Positions 1 through 7,861 of a DNA stretch of 39,908 nucleotides are shown here, piece after piece (position 1 is the first letter of the stretch; each line of letters opens with the position of its first letter). The notes beneath the pieces were generated by a model that was not told the origin of the DNA, did not search any database, and saw only the letters and a program-made list of their open reading frames with translations. Location: positions 1 to 39,908 of the forward strand of contig CAMPHU010000013.1 of assembly GCA_946886065.1 (NCBI GenBank), given 5' to 3'. Source of the stretch: an uncultured Massilia sp. (GTDB lineage: Bacteria > Pseudomonadota > Gammaproteobacteria > Burkholderiales > Burkholderiaceae). Both the position numbers and the translations under genes were made by a program.

Positions 1-112
1 CCGCCCCGGGCCGGCTCCTCCCCGGGGCGCCGGCTTGGCGCCCCGCCGCCGGGGGGACAATTTTTAAAGAAAACCCTGGGGGGCGCCCACGCCGCCCCCC
101 CCCGACTGCTTG
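1..112. other. Low-complexity G/C-run contig edge
   Basis: The first ~110 bases are made of homopolymer-like runs of C and G with one short A/T patch near 60-73. No reading frame, RNA or promoter was recognised. The texture differs from every other intergenic region here and looks like a degraded assembly end rather than biological sequence. Confidence 0.5.
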
Positions 113-133
113 CCCAATCTACGGAGATCTTCG

Positions 134-751
134 ATGAGCGCCATCGTGCTCGGCCAGTCCGACGCCCTCTTGATTGTCGATATGCAACTCGACTTCCTGC
201 CGGGCGGCAGCCTCGGGGTGCCCCAGGGCGACCTGGTAGTCAAGCCGATCAACGCGCTCATCGATCTCTACCATGCGCGTCACCTGCCGGTCTACGCCTC
301 GCGCGACTGGCATCCGCAAGACCATTGCTCCTTCGCCGCCCAGGGCGGGCCCTGGCCGCCGCACTGCGTGGCCGGCACCGAAGGCGCGCGCTTCAGCAGC
401 GAACTCCGTCTCCCCGACGACACCATCGTCGTCTCCAAGGCCGATACGGCCGGGGTCGACGCCTATTCCGCCTTCAGCGGCACCGGCCTGGGCGACGCAA
501 TGCGCCGGCGCGGCATTTCGCGTGTCGCCGTGTGCGGCCTGGCCACCGACTACTGCGTGCTCAACACCGTCCTGGACGGCATCGAGGAAGGCTTCGAAAT
601 CCTGCTGGTGCCGGAAGCCGTGCGCGCGGTGGACGTGAAGCCGGGCGACGGCGACCACGCGGTGGCCCGCATGCTCGGGCATGGCGCCGTGCCGGTGCGG
701 CTGTCCGCCGGCCAGATGATCGCCGACGTCCTGCTCGGCGCACAGCTCTAG
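134..751 (+). CDS. pncA: Nicotinamidase (isochorismatase-like cysteine hydrolase)
   Basis: Predicted to deamidate nicotinamide to nicotinate and ammonia in the cytoplasmic NAD salvage pathway. The 205-residue protein has the isochorismatase-fold triad at expected places: D16 in VDMQLDF, K102 in VVSKADT and C141 in the CGLATDYCV strand-turn. Metal-binding residues typical of nicotinamidases are visible in DWHPQDH (D58, H60) and in WPPHC (H77). The DAYSAF segment is also characteristic. The ATG at 134 was chosen over an upstream TTG at 110 because GGAG at 123-126 lies just in front of it. It is followed by 280 non-coding bases, so it is probably not co-transcribed with the cyanophycin genes. 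Another amide or isochorismatase substrate is possible but less likely. Confidence 0.88.
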   Translation: MSAIVLGQSDALLIVDMQLDFLPGGSLGVPQGDLVVKPINALIDLYHARHLPVYASRDWHPQDHCSFAAQGGPWPPHCVAGTEGARFSSELRLPDDTIVVSKADTAGVDAYSAFSGTGLGDAMRRRGISRVAVCGLATDYCVLNTVLDGIEEGFEILLVPEAVRAVDVKPGDGDHAVARMLGHGAVPVRLSAGQMIADVLLGAQL

Positions 752-921
752 GCTTGACCCGGCTGGTGCGTGTTGGCGCACAGCCCGCCTTTGCGGCTTC
801 CTCCTTGAGTGCTGCTTCACCTGTTTCCCCGCCCATCGTCGGCCAGCAGCAGGGCGCGGCGCAAGCACGCACTGTGAGCATGCGATGAGTGCGCATCGGG
901 GATGACAATGTATTATTTTTT

Positions 922-939
922 TGTAATCCCTTTCTTACA
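922..939. promoter_or_regulatory. Inverted repeat TGTAA-N8-TTACA upstream of the diiron-protein/cphA arm
   Basis: A perfect 5-bp dyad with an 8-base spacer, centred at 930.5. It lies 53.5 bases upstream of the first base of the likely -10 box at 984. The same dyad with the same geometry occurs at 9758-9775 in front of iaaA. The position, near -65 from the predicted start of transcription, suits an activator. No regulator gene for it is in the window. Confidence 0.65.
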
Positions 940-955
940 TCTTCGCAGCGCGCCT

Positions 956-989
956 ACCGATTCTCGTGCAATAGACCAGTCCGGATAAT
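956..989 (+). promoter_or_regulatory. Putative activator-dependent promoter of the diiron-protein gene
   Basis: GATAAT at 984-989 is a good -10 hexamer. At 17-bp spacing the -35 position (961-966) holds TTCTCG, a poor match, so activation would be needed. ACCGAT at 956-961 also occurs at exactly the same offset in the iaaA promoter and may be a second protein contact. Predicted transcription start is near 996, giving a leader of about 36 bases. Confidence 0.45.
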
Positions 990-1031
990 GGCTGCATCGT
1001 CGTCAAGACCAACCAGAGTCGCCGAGCACCC

Positions 1032-2483
1032 ATGAATCAAATGCTGTTAGCCGACGCGCCGGCTTGCGCCGCTCCACAAGATGCGGGCACGGCTGGAAAG
1101 GCCAGGAGGCTGTATTTCTCGCTGTATGAGGATCCCGCCGCGATACCGGAGCAGGCCCAGGACTTCCTGCGCGAGCAGATCGCGGTCGCAGCCGGGCTGC
1201 CGGCCGATCTTCCCACGAACCTGGCCGAGCTGCCGGCCTGGATCGAACAACACACCGACGCGGTCGGCGCGCAGTACCGCGACTACCTGGCCGCGCGCAA
1301 GGCGGGCGCCCCGCGCCGCTACTTCAGCTGCCGCTCGCATGCGCTGTACTTCATCAAGGGCGTCGCGCCGACCAAGCTGGTCGACGGCGCCTGGCTGTAT
1401 GGCTTGCTGCGCCAGTGGGACAACCAGGCCTATCACCATCTCATCAAGACCTATCTCGAAGAGCTGGGCGAGGGCGTGCCGGACAAGAACCACGTCACCA
1501 TCTACCGCAAGCTGCTGGCCACCCATGGCTGCGAAGGCTGGGAACAGCTGGACGACCAGCACTTCCTGCAGGGCGCGATCCAGCTCGTGCTGGGCCACCA
1601 CGCCGACCGCTTCCTGCCGGAAGTCATCGGCTACAACCTCGGCTACGAACAGCTGCCGCTGCACCTCCTGATAAGCTCGTACGAGCTGAACGAGCTGGGC
1701 ATCGACCCCTATTACTTCACCCTGCACGTCACGGTCGACAACGCCGCCAGCGGCCATGCGCGCAAGGCCGCGCAGGCCCTGGCCGACCTGATGCCGCGCG
1801 TCGGCGACCGCGACGCCTTCTACCGCCGCGTGCTGGACGGCTACCGCCTCAACGACCTGGGCGCGAGCACCACTTCGGTGATCGCGGAGTTCGACCTGCA
1901 GGCCGAACTGGTCGAGATCCTGGCCGCCAAGAGCAAGGTCGGCAAGAACATGCACTCGGACTACTGCCGGGTGGCCGGCCGCTCGGTCAACGACTGGCTG
2001 GCCGAGCCGGGCCGCATTCCGGACTTCCTGGCGGCCCTGGAAAAGGCCGGCTGGATCAAGCGCGGCGAGGATCCGGAACACAGCCGCTTCTGGCGCCTGA
2101 TCCACGGCGAGCGCGCCGAGATGTTCGGCGTCTTCAACGCCTACGAGCAGCAGGTGCTGCGCGACTGGATCATGGGTGCGCCCGAAGGAAAGGCCGCGCC
2201 GGCGCCGCGCGTGCTGACCCACCGCGCGCGCCAGCGCACGCTCGACACGCTGGGCCAGCATGCCGAACGCGGCATCGCCTTCCCCGAGCGCGGCCTGATC
2301 CGGCGCCACCCGCGCCTGGAGGAGCACGACAACGAGCTGCGCCTGCTGGAGCAGAACGTGGCGGCGGCCAGCGGCAAGCAGGAGGCGATGGCATTGCTGG
2401 CGCAGCTGATGTCGCCCGAGGTGCACCACACGGCGGCGGGCCTGATGGCCACCCGCATGTACACGCAACTGTTCGACGCCTGA
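1032..2483 (+). CDS. Iron-containing redox enzyme, heme-oxygenase-like diiron oxidase family
   Basis: A 483-residue soluble protein resembling the heme-oxygenase-like diiron oxidase (HDO) superfamily, whose members include UndA, BesC and SznF. Candidate metal ligands are E144 in EELGEG and H154 in DKNH (ten apart, as I recall for SznF), then H232 and D236 in TLHVTVDNAASGH. The usual final ligand of the HxxxDxxH pattern is absent at 239; H242 may replace it. Residues 1-90 and about 330-483 are less family-like, with a helical C-terminus. There is no signal peptide or membrane segment. The substrate is unknown; HDO enzymes oxidise fatty acids, amino acids and guanidino groups. It lies upstream of cphA on the same strand and carries the same upstream dyad as the cyanophycin breakdown operon, which suggests a role tied to cyanophycin or its amino acids. 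The start codon has only a weak ribosome site. Confidence 0.75.
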   Translation: MNQMLLADAPACAAPQDAGTAGKARRLYFSLYEDPAAIPEQAQDFLREQIAVAAGLPADLPTNLAELPAWIEQHTDAVGAQYRDYLAARKAGAPRRYFSCRSHALYFIKGVAPTKLVDGAWLYGLLRQWDNQAYHHLIKTYLEELGEGVPDKNHVTIYRKLLATHGCEGWEQLDDQHFLQGAIQLVLGHHADRFLPEVIGYNLGYEQLPLHLLISSYELNELGIDPYYFTLHVTVDNAASGHARKAAQALADLMPRVGDRDAFYRRVLDGYRLNDLGASTTSVIAEFDLQAELVEILAAKSKVGKNMHSDYCRVAGRSVNDWLAEPGRIPDFLAALEKAGWIKRGEDPEHSRFWRLIHGERAEMFGVFNAYEQQVLRDWIMGAPEGKAAPAPRVLTHRARQRTLDTLGQHAERGIAFPERGLIRRHPRLEEHDNELRLLEQNVAAASGKQEAMALLAQLMSPEVHHTAAGLMATRMYTQLFDA

Positions 2484-2499
2484 GCCGTCCGCTTGCGAT

Positions 2500-2530
2500 C
2501 GCAAAGGGCGTCCGGAGGGCGCCCTTTGCG
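2500..2530 (+). terminator. Terminator-like hairpin between the diiron-protein gene and cphA
   Basis: A perfect 11-bp stem, CGCAAAGGGCG (2500-2510) with CGCCCTTTGCG (2520-2530), and a 9-base loop. No T-run follows, so it may be a leaky terminator, an attenuator or an mRNA-stabilising hairpin that sets cphA expression relative to the upstream gene. TTGACT at 2541-2546 could be the -35 of a separate cphA promoter, but no well-spaced -10 leaves room for the cphA ribosome site. Confidence 0.5.
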
Positions 2531-2580
2531 CGGTTGAGCGTTGACTGTTTATTCGTTTGGCATATTACAAGGAAACACCG

Positions 2581-5211
2581 GTGCAAATCCTCGAACAACG
2601 TTTTTTGCGTGGCCCGAACGTGCACGCCGATTCGCCATGCCTGCTCTCCGTGATCGACCTGCAAGACCTGTACGGCCGCTCCACCCGCGAGCTGCCGGGA
2701 TTTAACGACGCCTTGCTGGACCTGCTGCCTTCGCTGCACGGCCAGCTGCTGCCGACCGGCCAGCCGGGCGGCTTCGCCCAGCGCCTGCGCGAGGGCACCT
2801 ACCTGGGGCGGGTGATCGAACACGTCACGCTCGACCTGCAGACCCAGGCCGGCGCGCCGGCCAGCTACGGACGCACGCGTCCCGTGGCCGGCCATGCGGG
2901 CCACTTCCGCATCGTCTGCGCCTACCAGTGCGAGAAACTGGCCCAGCCGGCCTTCCAGCTCGCGGTCGACCTCGTGACCGCGCTGGCCCATGGCGAGGCA
3001 TTCGACATTGCGCCGCGCCTGGAGGAACTGCGCGAGATCGCCGCGCGCTACGCCATCGGCACCAGCACCGCCGCGGTACTGGCCGCGGCCCACGAGCGCG
3101 GCATTCCGACCCAGCGCATCACCGAGGAGGCCAACCTGTTCCTGCTAGGCTGGGGCGTCAAGCAGAAGCGCCTGCGCGCCACCACCACGGGCGACACCAG
3201 TTTCATCGCGGTGAAGATCGCCAGCGACAAGCAGCTGACCAAGGTCCTGCTCAAGGAAGCCGGCGTGCCCGTGCCCGAGGGCGATACCGTCACCACGCTC
3301 GCGGACGCCCAGCGGGTGGCCGCGCGCCTCAAGCTGCCGGTGACCGTCAAGCCGCTCGACGCCAACCAGGGCAAGGGCGTGACCGTGGACTGCCGCACCC
3401 CGGACGACGTGGCGGCGGCCTTCGAATTCGCGCGCCAGTACGGGCGCCAGGTCATCGTCGAGCACCACGTCGAGGGCCGCGACTACCGCGTGCTGGTGGC
3501 GGGCGGCCATGTCGCCGCCGCGTCTTGCCGGCGCCCCGCCCATGTGACCGGCGACGGACGCCTGACGGTGCGCGAGCTGGTTGAGATCGAGAACCGCAAC
3601 CCCGCGCGCGGTGCCGGCCACACCAATATCCTGACCCAGATCGCGCTCGACGAGCACGCCGCCGACATGCTGGCGCGCCAGGGATACACGGCCGACTCGG
3701 TGCTGCCGATGGGCGTGACGGCCGAGCTGCGCGGCAACGCCAACCTGTCCACCGGCGGCACCGCCGAGGATGTGACGGAGCTGCTGCCGGAAGCGACGCG
3801 GGCGCTGTGCGTGCGCGCCGCCGCCAAGATCGGCCTGGACGTGGCCGGCATCGACATCGTCTGCCGCGACATCGCCCAGCCCTTGGGCGCACAGGGCGGG
3901 GCGGTGATCGAGGTCAATGCGGCGCCCGGCATCCGCATGCACCAATACCCGTCCAGCGGCGCCCCGCGCGACGCCGGCGACGCCATCGTCCAGGGACTGA
4001 TGGGCGATTCCGACGGCCGCATCCCGCTGGTGGCCGTGACCGGCACCAACGGCAAGACCACCACCACCTTGCTGATCGCGCATGCCGTGCGCCTGGCCGG
4101 CCTGGTGACCGGCGTGACCACCACGGAAGGCGTATTCATCGGTGGCAGGCAGATCGTCAAGGGCGACTGCACCGGCTACTGGTCGGCGCGCACCGTGCTG
4201 TCGGCCCCGGACGTGGAGTTCGCGGTGCTGGAGACCGCCCGCGGCGGCCTGCTCAAGCGCGGCCTGGCCTTCGACCGCTGCGACGTGGGCGTGGTGCTGA
4301 ACGTGGCCGCCGATCACCTGGGGCTGGACGGCGTCGACACGGTCGAAGACCTGGCCCAGGTCAAGGCCGTGGTCGCGCTGTCGGCCTCGAAAGCAGCCGT
4401 GCTCAATGCCGAGGACGCGCTGTGCGTGGCCATGGCGCGCCGGGTCAAGCCGGGGACGGAAATCGTGTTCTTCTCGATGGATGCCGAGAACCCGGTGCTG
4501 CTCAAGCACCTGGGAGACGGCGGGCGCGGCGTGTATGCGCAGGACGGCGCCCTGGTGGTGGCCGACGGCAGCCGCCACCAGGCACTGGTCAGGATCGAGA
4601 GCATGCCGGTCAGCTTCAACGGCAGTGCGCGCTTCAACATCGCCAACTGCCTGGCCGCGGCGGCGGCCCTGATGGCGGCCGGGCTGTCGCATCTGCAGAT
4701 CGCGACCGGCCTGTCTACCTTCGAAAGCAACGGCCGCACCAACCCGCTGCGCACCAATATGTTCGACGTGCGCGGCGTGACGGTCATCGTCGACTATGCG
4801 CACAATGCCGCGGCCTATGCCGCCATGGGCGAGATGGCGCGCGCCATGCTGCCGCGCCAGCTGGTGGGCATCGTCACCGCGCCCGGCGACCGCCGCGACG
4901 AAGACCTGCACGAGATCGGCGTGGTGTGCGGCGAGCGTTTCGACGAGCTGGTGGTGTACGAGTCCCAGAGCCGGGGCCGTCCGGTGGGCGAGGCCGTCGA
5001 CCTGATCCTGGAGGGTGCGGAAGAAGCGATCGGCATGAGCGACACCCTGCATCGCGAGATCGAAGTCGGGAAGGCGATCCGCCTCGGGCTGAGCCTGTGC
5101 CAGCCGGGCGACGTGCTGGTGTTCGCCTGCGGCTCCTCGTTGCAGGTGTTCATCGACGCAATCCGCGTGAACGACCCGGAAAGCGCGGACCTGATCGCCG
5201 CCCAGGTGTAA
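2581..5211 (+). CDS. cphA: Cyanophycin synthetase CphA
   Basis: Builds multi-L-arginyl-poly-L-aspartate by alternately adding Asp to the backbone and Arg to its side chain, using ATP. The 876-residue protein has the family order: an N domain (about 1-160), an ATP-grasp domain (about 165-480, VKPLDANQGKGV from about 256, INGVAP-like EVNAAPG near 443) and a Mur-ligase-like domain with P-loop GTNGKTT at 488-494 and DYAHN at 738-742. The N-domain helix keeps an E80-H81...D85 pattern, matching the region reported as a primer-generating hydrolytic site in some CphA enzymes. The GTG at 2581 was chosen because AAGGAA at 2569-2574 sits six bases upstream and the protein then begins MQILEQRFLRGPN, as in relatives. 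It runs convergently into cphA'. Confidence 0.95.
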   Translation: MQILEQRFLRGPNVHADSPCLLSVIDLQDLYGRSTRELPGFNDALLDLLPSLHGQLLPTGQPGGFAQRLREGTYLGRVIEHVTLDLQTQAGAPASYGRTRPVAGHAGHFRIVCAYQCEKLAQPAFQLAVDLVTALAHGEAFDIAPRLEELREIAARYAIGTSTAAVLAAAHERGIPTQRITEEANLFLLGWGVKQKRLRATTTGDTSFIAVKIASDKQLTKVLLKEAGVPVPEGDTVTTLADAQRVAARLKLPVTVKPLDANQGKGVTVDCRTPDDVAAAFEFARQYGRQVIVEHHVEGRDYRVLVAGGHVAAASCRRPAHVTGDGRLTVRELVEIENRNPARGAGHTNILTQIALDEHAADMLARQGYTADSVLPMGVTAELRGNANLSTGGTAEDVTELLPEATRALCVRAAAKIGLDVAGIDIVCRDIAQPLGAQGGAVIEVNAAPGIRMHQYPSSGAPRDAGDAIVQGLMGDSDGRIPLVAVTGTNGKTTTTLLIAHAVRLAGLVTGVTTTEGVFIGGRQIVKGDCTGYWSARTVLSAPDVEFAVLETARGGLLKRGLAFDRCDVGVVLNVAADHLGLDGVDTVEDLAQVKAVVALSASKAAVLNAEDALCVAMARRVKPGTEIVFFSMDAENPVLLKHLGDGGRGVYAQDGALVVADGSRHQALVRIESMPVSFNGSARFNIANCLAAAAALMAAGLSHLQIATGLSTFESNGRTNPLRTNMFDVRGVTVIVDYAHNAAAYAAMGEMARAMLPRQLVGIVTAPGDRRDEDLHEIGVVCGERFDELVVYESQSRGRPVGEAVDLILEGAEEAIGMSDTLHREIEVGKAIRLGLSLCQPGDVLVFACGSSLQVFIDAIRVNDPESADLIAAQV

Positions 5212-5231
5212 GGTCCGCCGCACGGCAAGAA

Positions 5232-5257
5232 CAAAGGGCCCCGATAGGGGCCCTTTG
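5232..5257. terminator. Bidirectional intrinsic terminator between cphA and cphA'
   Basis: CAAAGGGCCCC (5232-5242) pairs perfectly with GGGGCCCTTTG (5247-5257) around a four-base loop. A/T-rich edges on both strands let it stop transcription from either convergent operon. Confidence 0.88.
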
Positions 5258-5275
5258 CTTATCCGGCGCGGCGTC

Positions 5276-7861
5276 TCAGATCGCTGCCGCCTCGATCTGC
5301 TTCGCCAGATCCGGACGGGTGGGGCGCAGCGCCTCGGTCAGCTCCGAGATCGACGAGCCGCAGCCGAATACCAGCACGTCGCCCGGCTGGCACAGGCCCA
5401 GGCCGAGCCGGATCGCCCGGTGGACGTCCAGCTCGACGTGCATCCGCTCGCGGTCGAAGCGGCCGAGCCGGGCGCCGCGCACCAGCAGGGCGGCGGTTTC
5501 GCCGTCCGGGCGGCCGCGGTTCACGGTCTCGTAGATCACCAGCTCGTCGAAGCCGGCGGCGCAGGTCTGGCCCACGTCGACCAGGTCGGCGTCGCGCCGG
5601 TCGCCGGGCGCCGCCACCACGCCCACCAGGCGCCCCGGGGTCATGGCGCGCGCCGTCTCGGCCAGGGCGGCGTAGGCGGCCGGGTTGTGCGCATAGTCGA
5701 CGATCACGGTCACGCCGTCGACGTCGAACAGGTTCGAGCGCAGCGGATTGTGCTTGCTGTCGGAAACGAAGGTCCGCAGGCCGTCCGCGATCTCGTCATT
5801 GCCGAATCCGCAGGCGGTGAGCGCCGCCGCCGCGGCCATGGCGTTGGCGATGTTGTAGCGCGCCCGGCCGTCCAGGGACACCGGCATCTCGCGCACGTCC
5901 AGCAGCGCCTCGTGGCGCAGGCCGTTGGCCAGCACCATGGTCGAGTCCTGCAGGTAGACCGCGCGCCCGCCGTGCTCCACGTGGCGCGTCAGCACCGGGT
6001 CCTCGGCGTCGAGCGCGAAGTAGATCAGCTCGACCCCGTCCTCGAGGGCTTCGGCCATCCGCACGCACCAGTTGTCCCCGGCGTTGAGCACCACCGCGCG
6101 GCGGGCCTGTCTTGCGACCACCGCCTTGACCCTGGCCAGGTCCTCGATGGTGTCGATGCCGTCCAGCCCGAGGTGGTCGGCGGAGACGTTCAGCACCACG
6201 GACACGTCGCAGCGGTCGTAGGCCAGGCCGCGCTTGAGGATGCCGCCGCGCGCCGTTTCCAGCACCGCGAAGTCGACGTCCGGCGCCGACAGCACGCTGC
6301 GCGCCGAGTGGTAGCCGGTGCAGTCGCCTTCGCGCGTCAGGCGGCCCTGCACGTAGACGCCATTGGTCGTGGTGACGCCGTCGCGCAGCCCCGCCATGCG
6401 GACGGTGTGGCCGATCAGCAGGCTGGTGGTGGTCTTGCCGTTGGTGCCGGTCACCGCCACCACGGGGATGCGGCCGTCGCACTGGCCGAACAGGGCCTCG
6501 ACGATGGCGTCGCCGGCGTCGCGCGGCGTGCCGCGGCTCGGATACTGGTGCATGCGGATGCCCGGCGCCGCGTTGACCTCGATGATCCCGCCTTTCTGGG
6601 CGCGCAGCGGCTGGGCGATGTCGCGGCAGACGATGTCGATGCCCGCCACGTCCAGCCCGATGGTGCGGGCGGCGCGGATGCAGATGTCGCGCGTCTCTTC
6701 CGGCAGCAGGTCGGTCACGTCTTCGGCGGTGCCGCCGGTCGACAGGTTGGCGTTGCCGCGCAGGTCGGCGTGGGCGCCCTCCGGCAGCACCGTGTCGGGA
6801 TCGAGCCCCTGCCTGGCAAGAGTCTCGAGCGCCGGGGCGTCGAGCGCAATCCTGGTCAGGATATTGGTATGCCCGTCGCCGCGCGCCGGGTTGCGGTTCT
6901 CCTGTTCCACCAGCTCGCGGATGGTGGCGCGGCCGTCGCCGGTGACGCAGGGCGGGCGGCGCCAGGAAGCGGCCGCGATCTTGCCGCCCGTGACCAGCAC
7001 GCGGTAGTCGCGGCCTTCGAGGAATTCCTCCACGATGACGTGGCGGCCGTAGCGCCGCGCATGCTCCCAGGCGCGGGCGACGTCGTCCGGCGTGCGGCAA
7101 TCGACGCTCACGCCCTTGCCCTGGTTGGCGTCGAGCGGCTTGACCGTGACCGGGCCGCCCAGGCGGCGCGCCACGCGCAAGGCCTGGTCCAGGCTGGTGA
7201 CGGTGTCGCCGCCGGGTACCGGCACGCCGGCCTGGTCGAGCAAGGCCTTGGTCAGCTGCTTGTCGCTGGCGATGCCGACCGAGATCGCATTGGTGGCGCC
7301 GGTGATCGTGGCCTGCAGGCGCTGCTGCCGGCTGCCCCAGCCGAGCTGGAACAGGTTGGCCTCCTCGGTCAGGCGCAGCGACGGGATGCCGCGGCGCGCG
7401 GCGGCGGCCAGCACGGCGGCGGTGCTGGTGCCGATCGCGTGCCGTTCGGCCAGCTCGCGCAGCGCGGAGACAGTTGCGTCCAGGTCGACGTCCCGGCCCG
7501 AGGCCAGGTCATCGAGCAAGGCCATGGCGCCGGCAAGCGCCGCGACCGCGACCTGTTCGATGGCATAGCCGCAAACCACGCGGCGGCGCGCGTCCTGGCC
7601 GGCGACGGGCAGGGTGAGGCTGAACACGCCGGGCGCGCCGGCGAGACGCTGCAATTCCATCACCACCGGCGCCAGCGCGTCGGCCGGAAGGGCGTCGTCG
7701 GCCAGGCGCACGGCAGCCTCGGCCGGCAGCGCCGGGAGCAGTTCGAGCAGGCGGGCGGCGAAGCCTTGCTTCGCGCTCCGGTCTTCGATGACCGCCATCA
7801 GGCAGGGGCCGGCGGCGTACAGGTTGGCGCCGCGCAGTACGCGTTGTTCCTTGATTCTCAT
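5276..7861 (-). CDS. cphA': Second cyanophycin synthetase, CphA'-type
   Basis: An 861-residue paralogue of the facing CphA, very similar through the ATP-grasp and Mur-ligase-like domains: VKPLDANQGKGV, EVNAAPGIRMHQYPS, P-loop GTNGKTT around residue 476 and DYAHNPAAY are intact. The N domain is shorter and more divergent. The EH pair of the N-domain helix has become A64-P65 in a helix ending MELQ, so any N-domain hydrolytic site is probably lost. It is the last gene of the iaaA-cphB-cphA' operon, and its ATG overlaps the cphB stop as ATGA (7858-7861). Proteobacteria often carry cphA/cphA' pairs; a division of labour, or a heteromeric enzyme in which CphA supplies primers, is an inference. Both polymerising active sites look functional. 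Confidence 0.92.
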   Translation of the reverse strand: MRIKEQRVLRGANLYAAGPCLMAVIEDRSAKQGFAARLLELLPALPAEAAVRLADDALPADALAPVVMELQRLAGAPGVFSLTLPVAGQDARRRVVCGYAIEQVAVAALAGAMALLDDLASGRDVDLDATVSALRELAERHAIGTSTAAVLAAAARRGIPSLRLTEEANLFQLGWGSRQQRLQATITGATNAISVGIASDKQLTKALLDQAGVPVPGGDTVTSLDQALRVARRLGGPVTVKPLDANQGKGVSVDCRTPDDVARAWEHARRYGRHVIVEEFLEGRDYRVLVTGGKIAAASWRRPPCVTGDGRATIRELVEQENRNPARGDGHTNILTRIALDAPALETLARQGLDPDTVLPEGAHADLRGNANLSTGGTAEDVTDLLPEETRDICIRAARTIGLDVAGIDIVCRDIAQPLRAQKGGIIEVNAAPGIRMHQYPSRGTPRDAGDAIVEALFGQCDGRIPVVAVTGTNGKTTTSLLIGHTVRMAGLRDGVTTTNGVYVQGRLTREGDCTGYHSARSVLSAPDVDFAVLETARGGILKRGLAYDRCDVSVVLNVSADHLGLDGIDTIEDLARVKAVVARQARRAVVLNAGDNWCVRMAEALEDGVELIYFALDAEDPVLTRHVEHGGRAVYLQDSTMVLANGLRHEALLDVREMPVSLDGRARYNIANAMAAAAALTACGFGNDEIADGLRTFVSDSKHNPLRSNLFDVDGVTVIVDYAHNPAAYAALAETARAMTPGRLVGVVAAPGDRRDADLVDVGQTCAAGFDELVIYETVNRGRPDGETAALLVRGARLGRFDRERMHVELDVHRAIRLGLGLCQPGDVLVFGCGSSISELTEALRPTRPDLAKQIEAAAI

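Noticed and set aside
922..939. The dyad as a cyanobacterial-type NtcA or a CRP site
   Set aside because: NtcA needs GTA-N8-TAC and CRP TGTGA-N6-TCACA; here the distances are GTA-N10-TAC and an 8-base spacer, so the match is only superficial.
1047..2504. Long leftward open frame opposite the diiron-protein gene
   Set aside because: It mirrors the real gene, has no family motifs and a composition (Gln, His, Ala, Gly rich) typical of antisense frames in GC-rich DNA.
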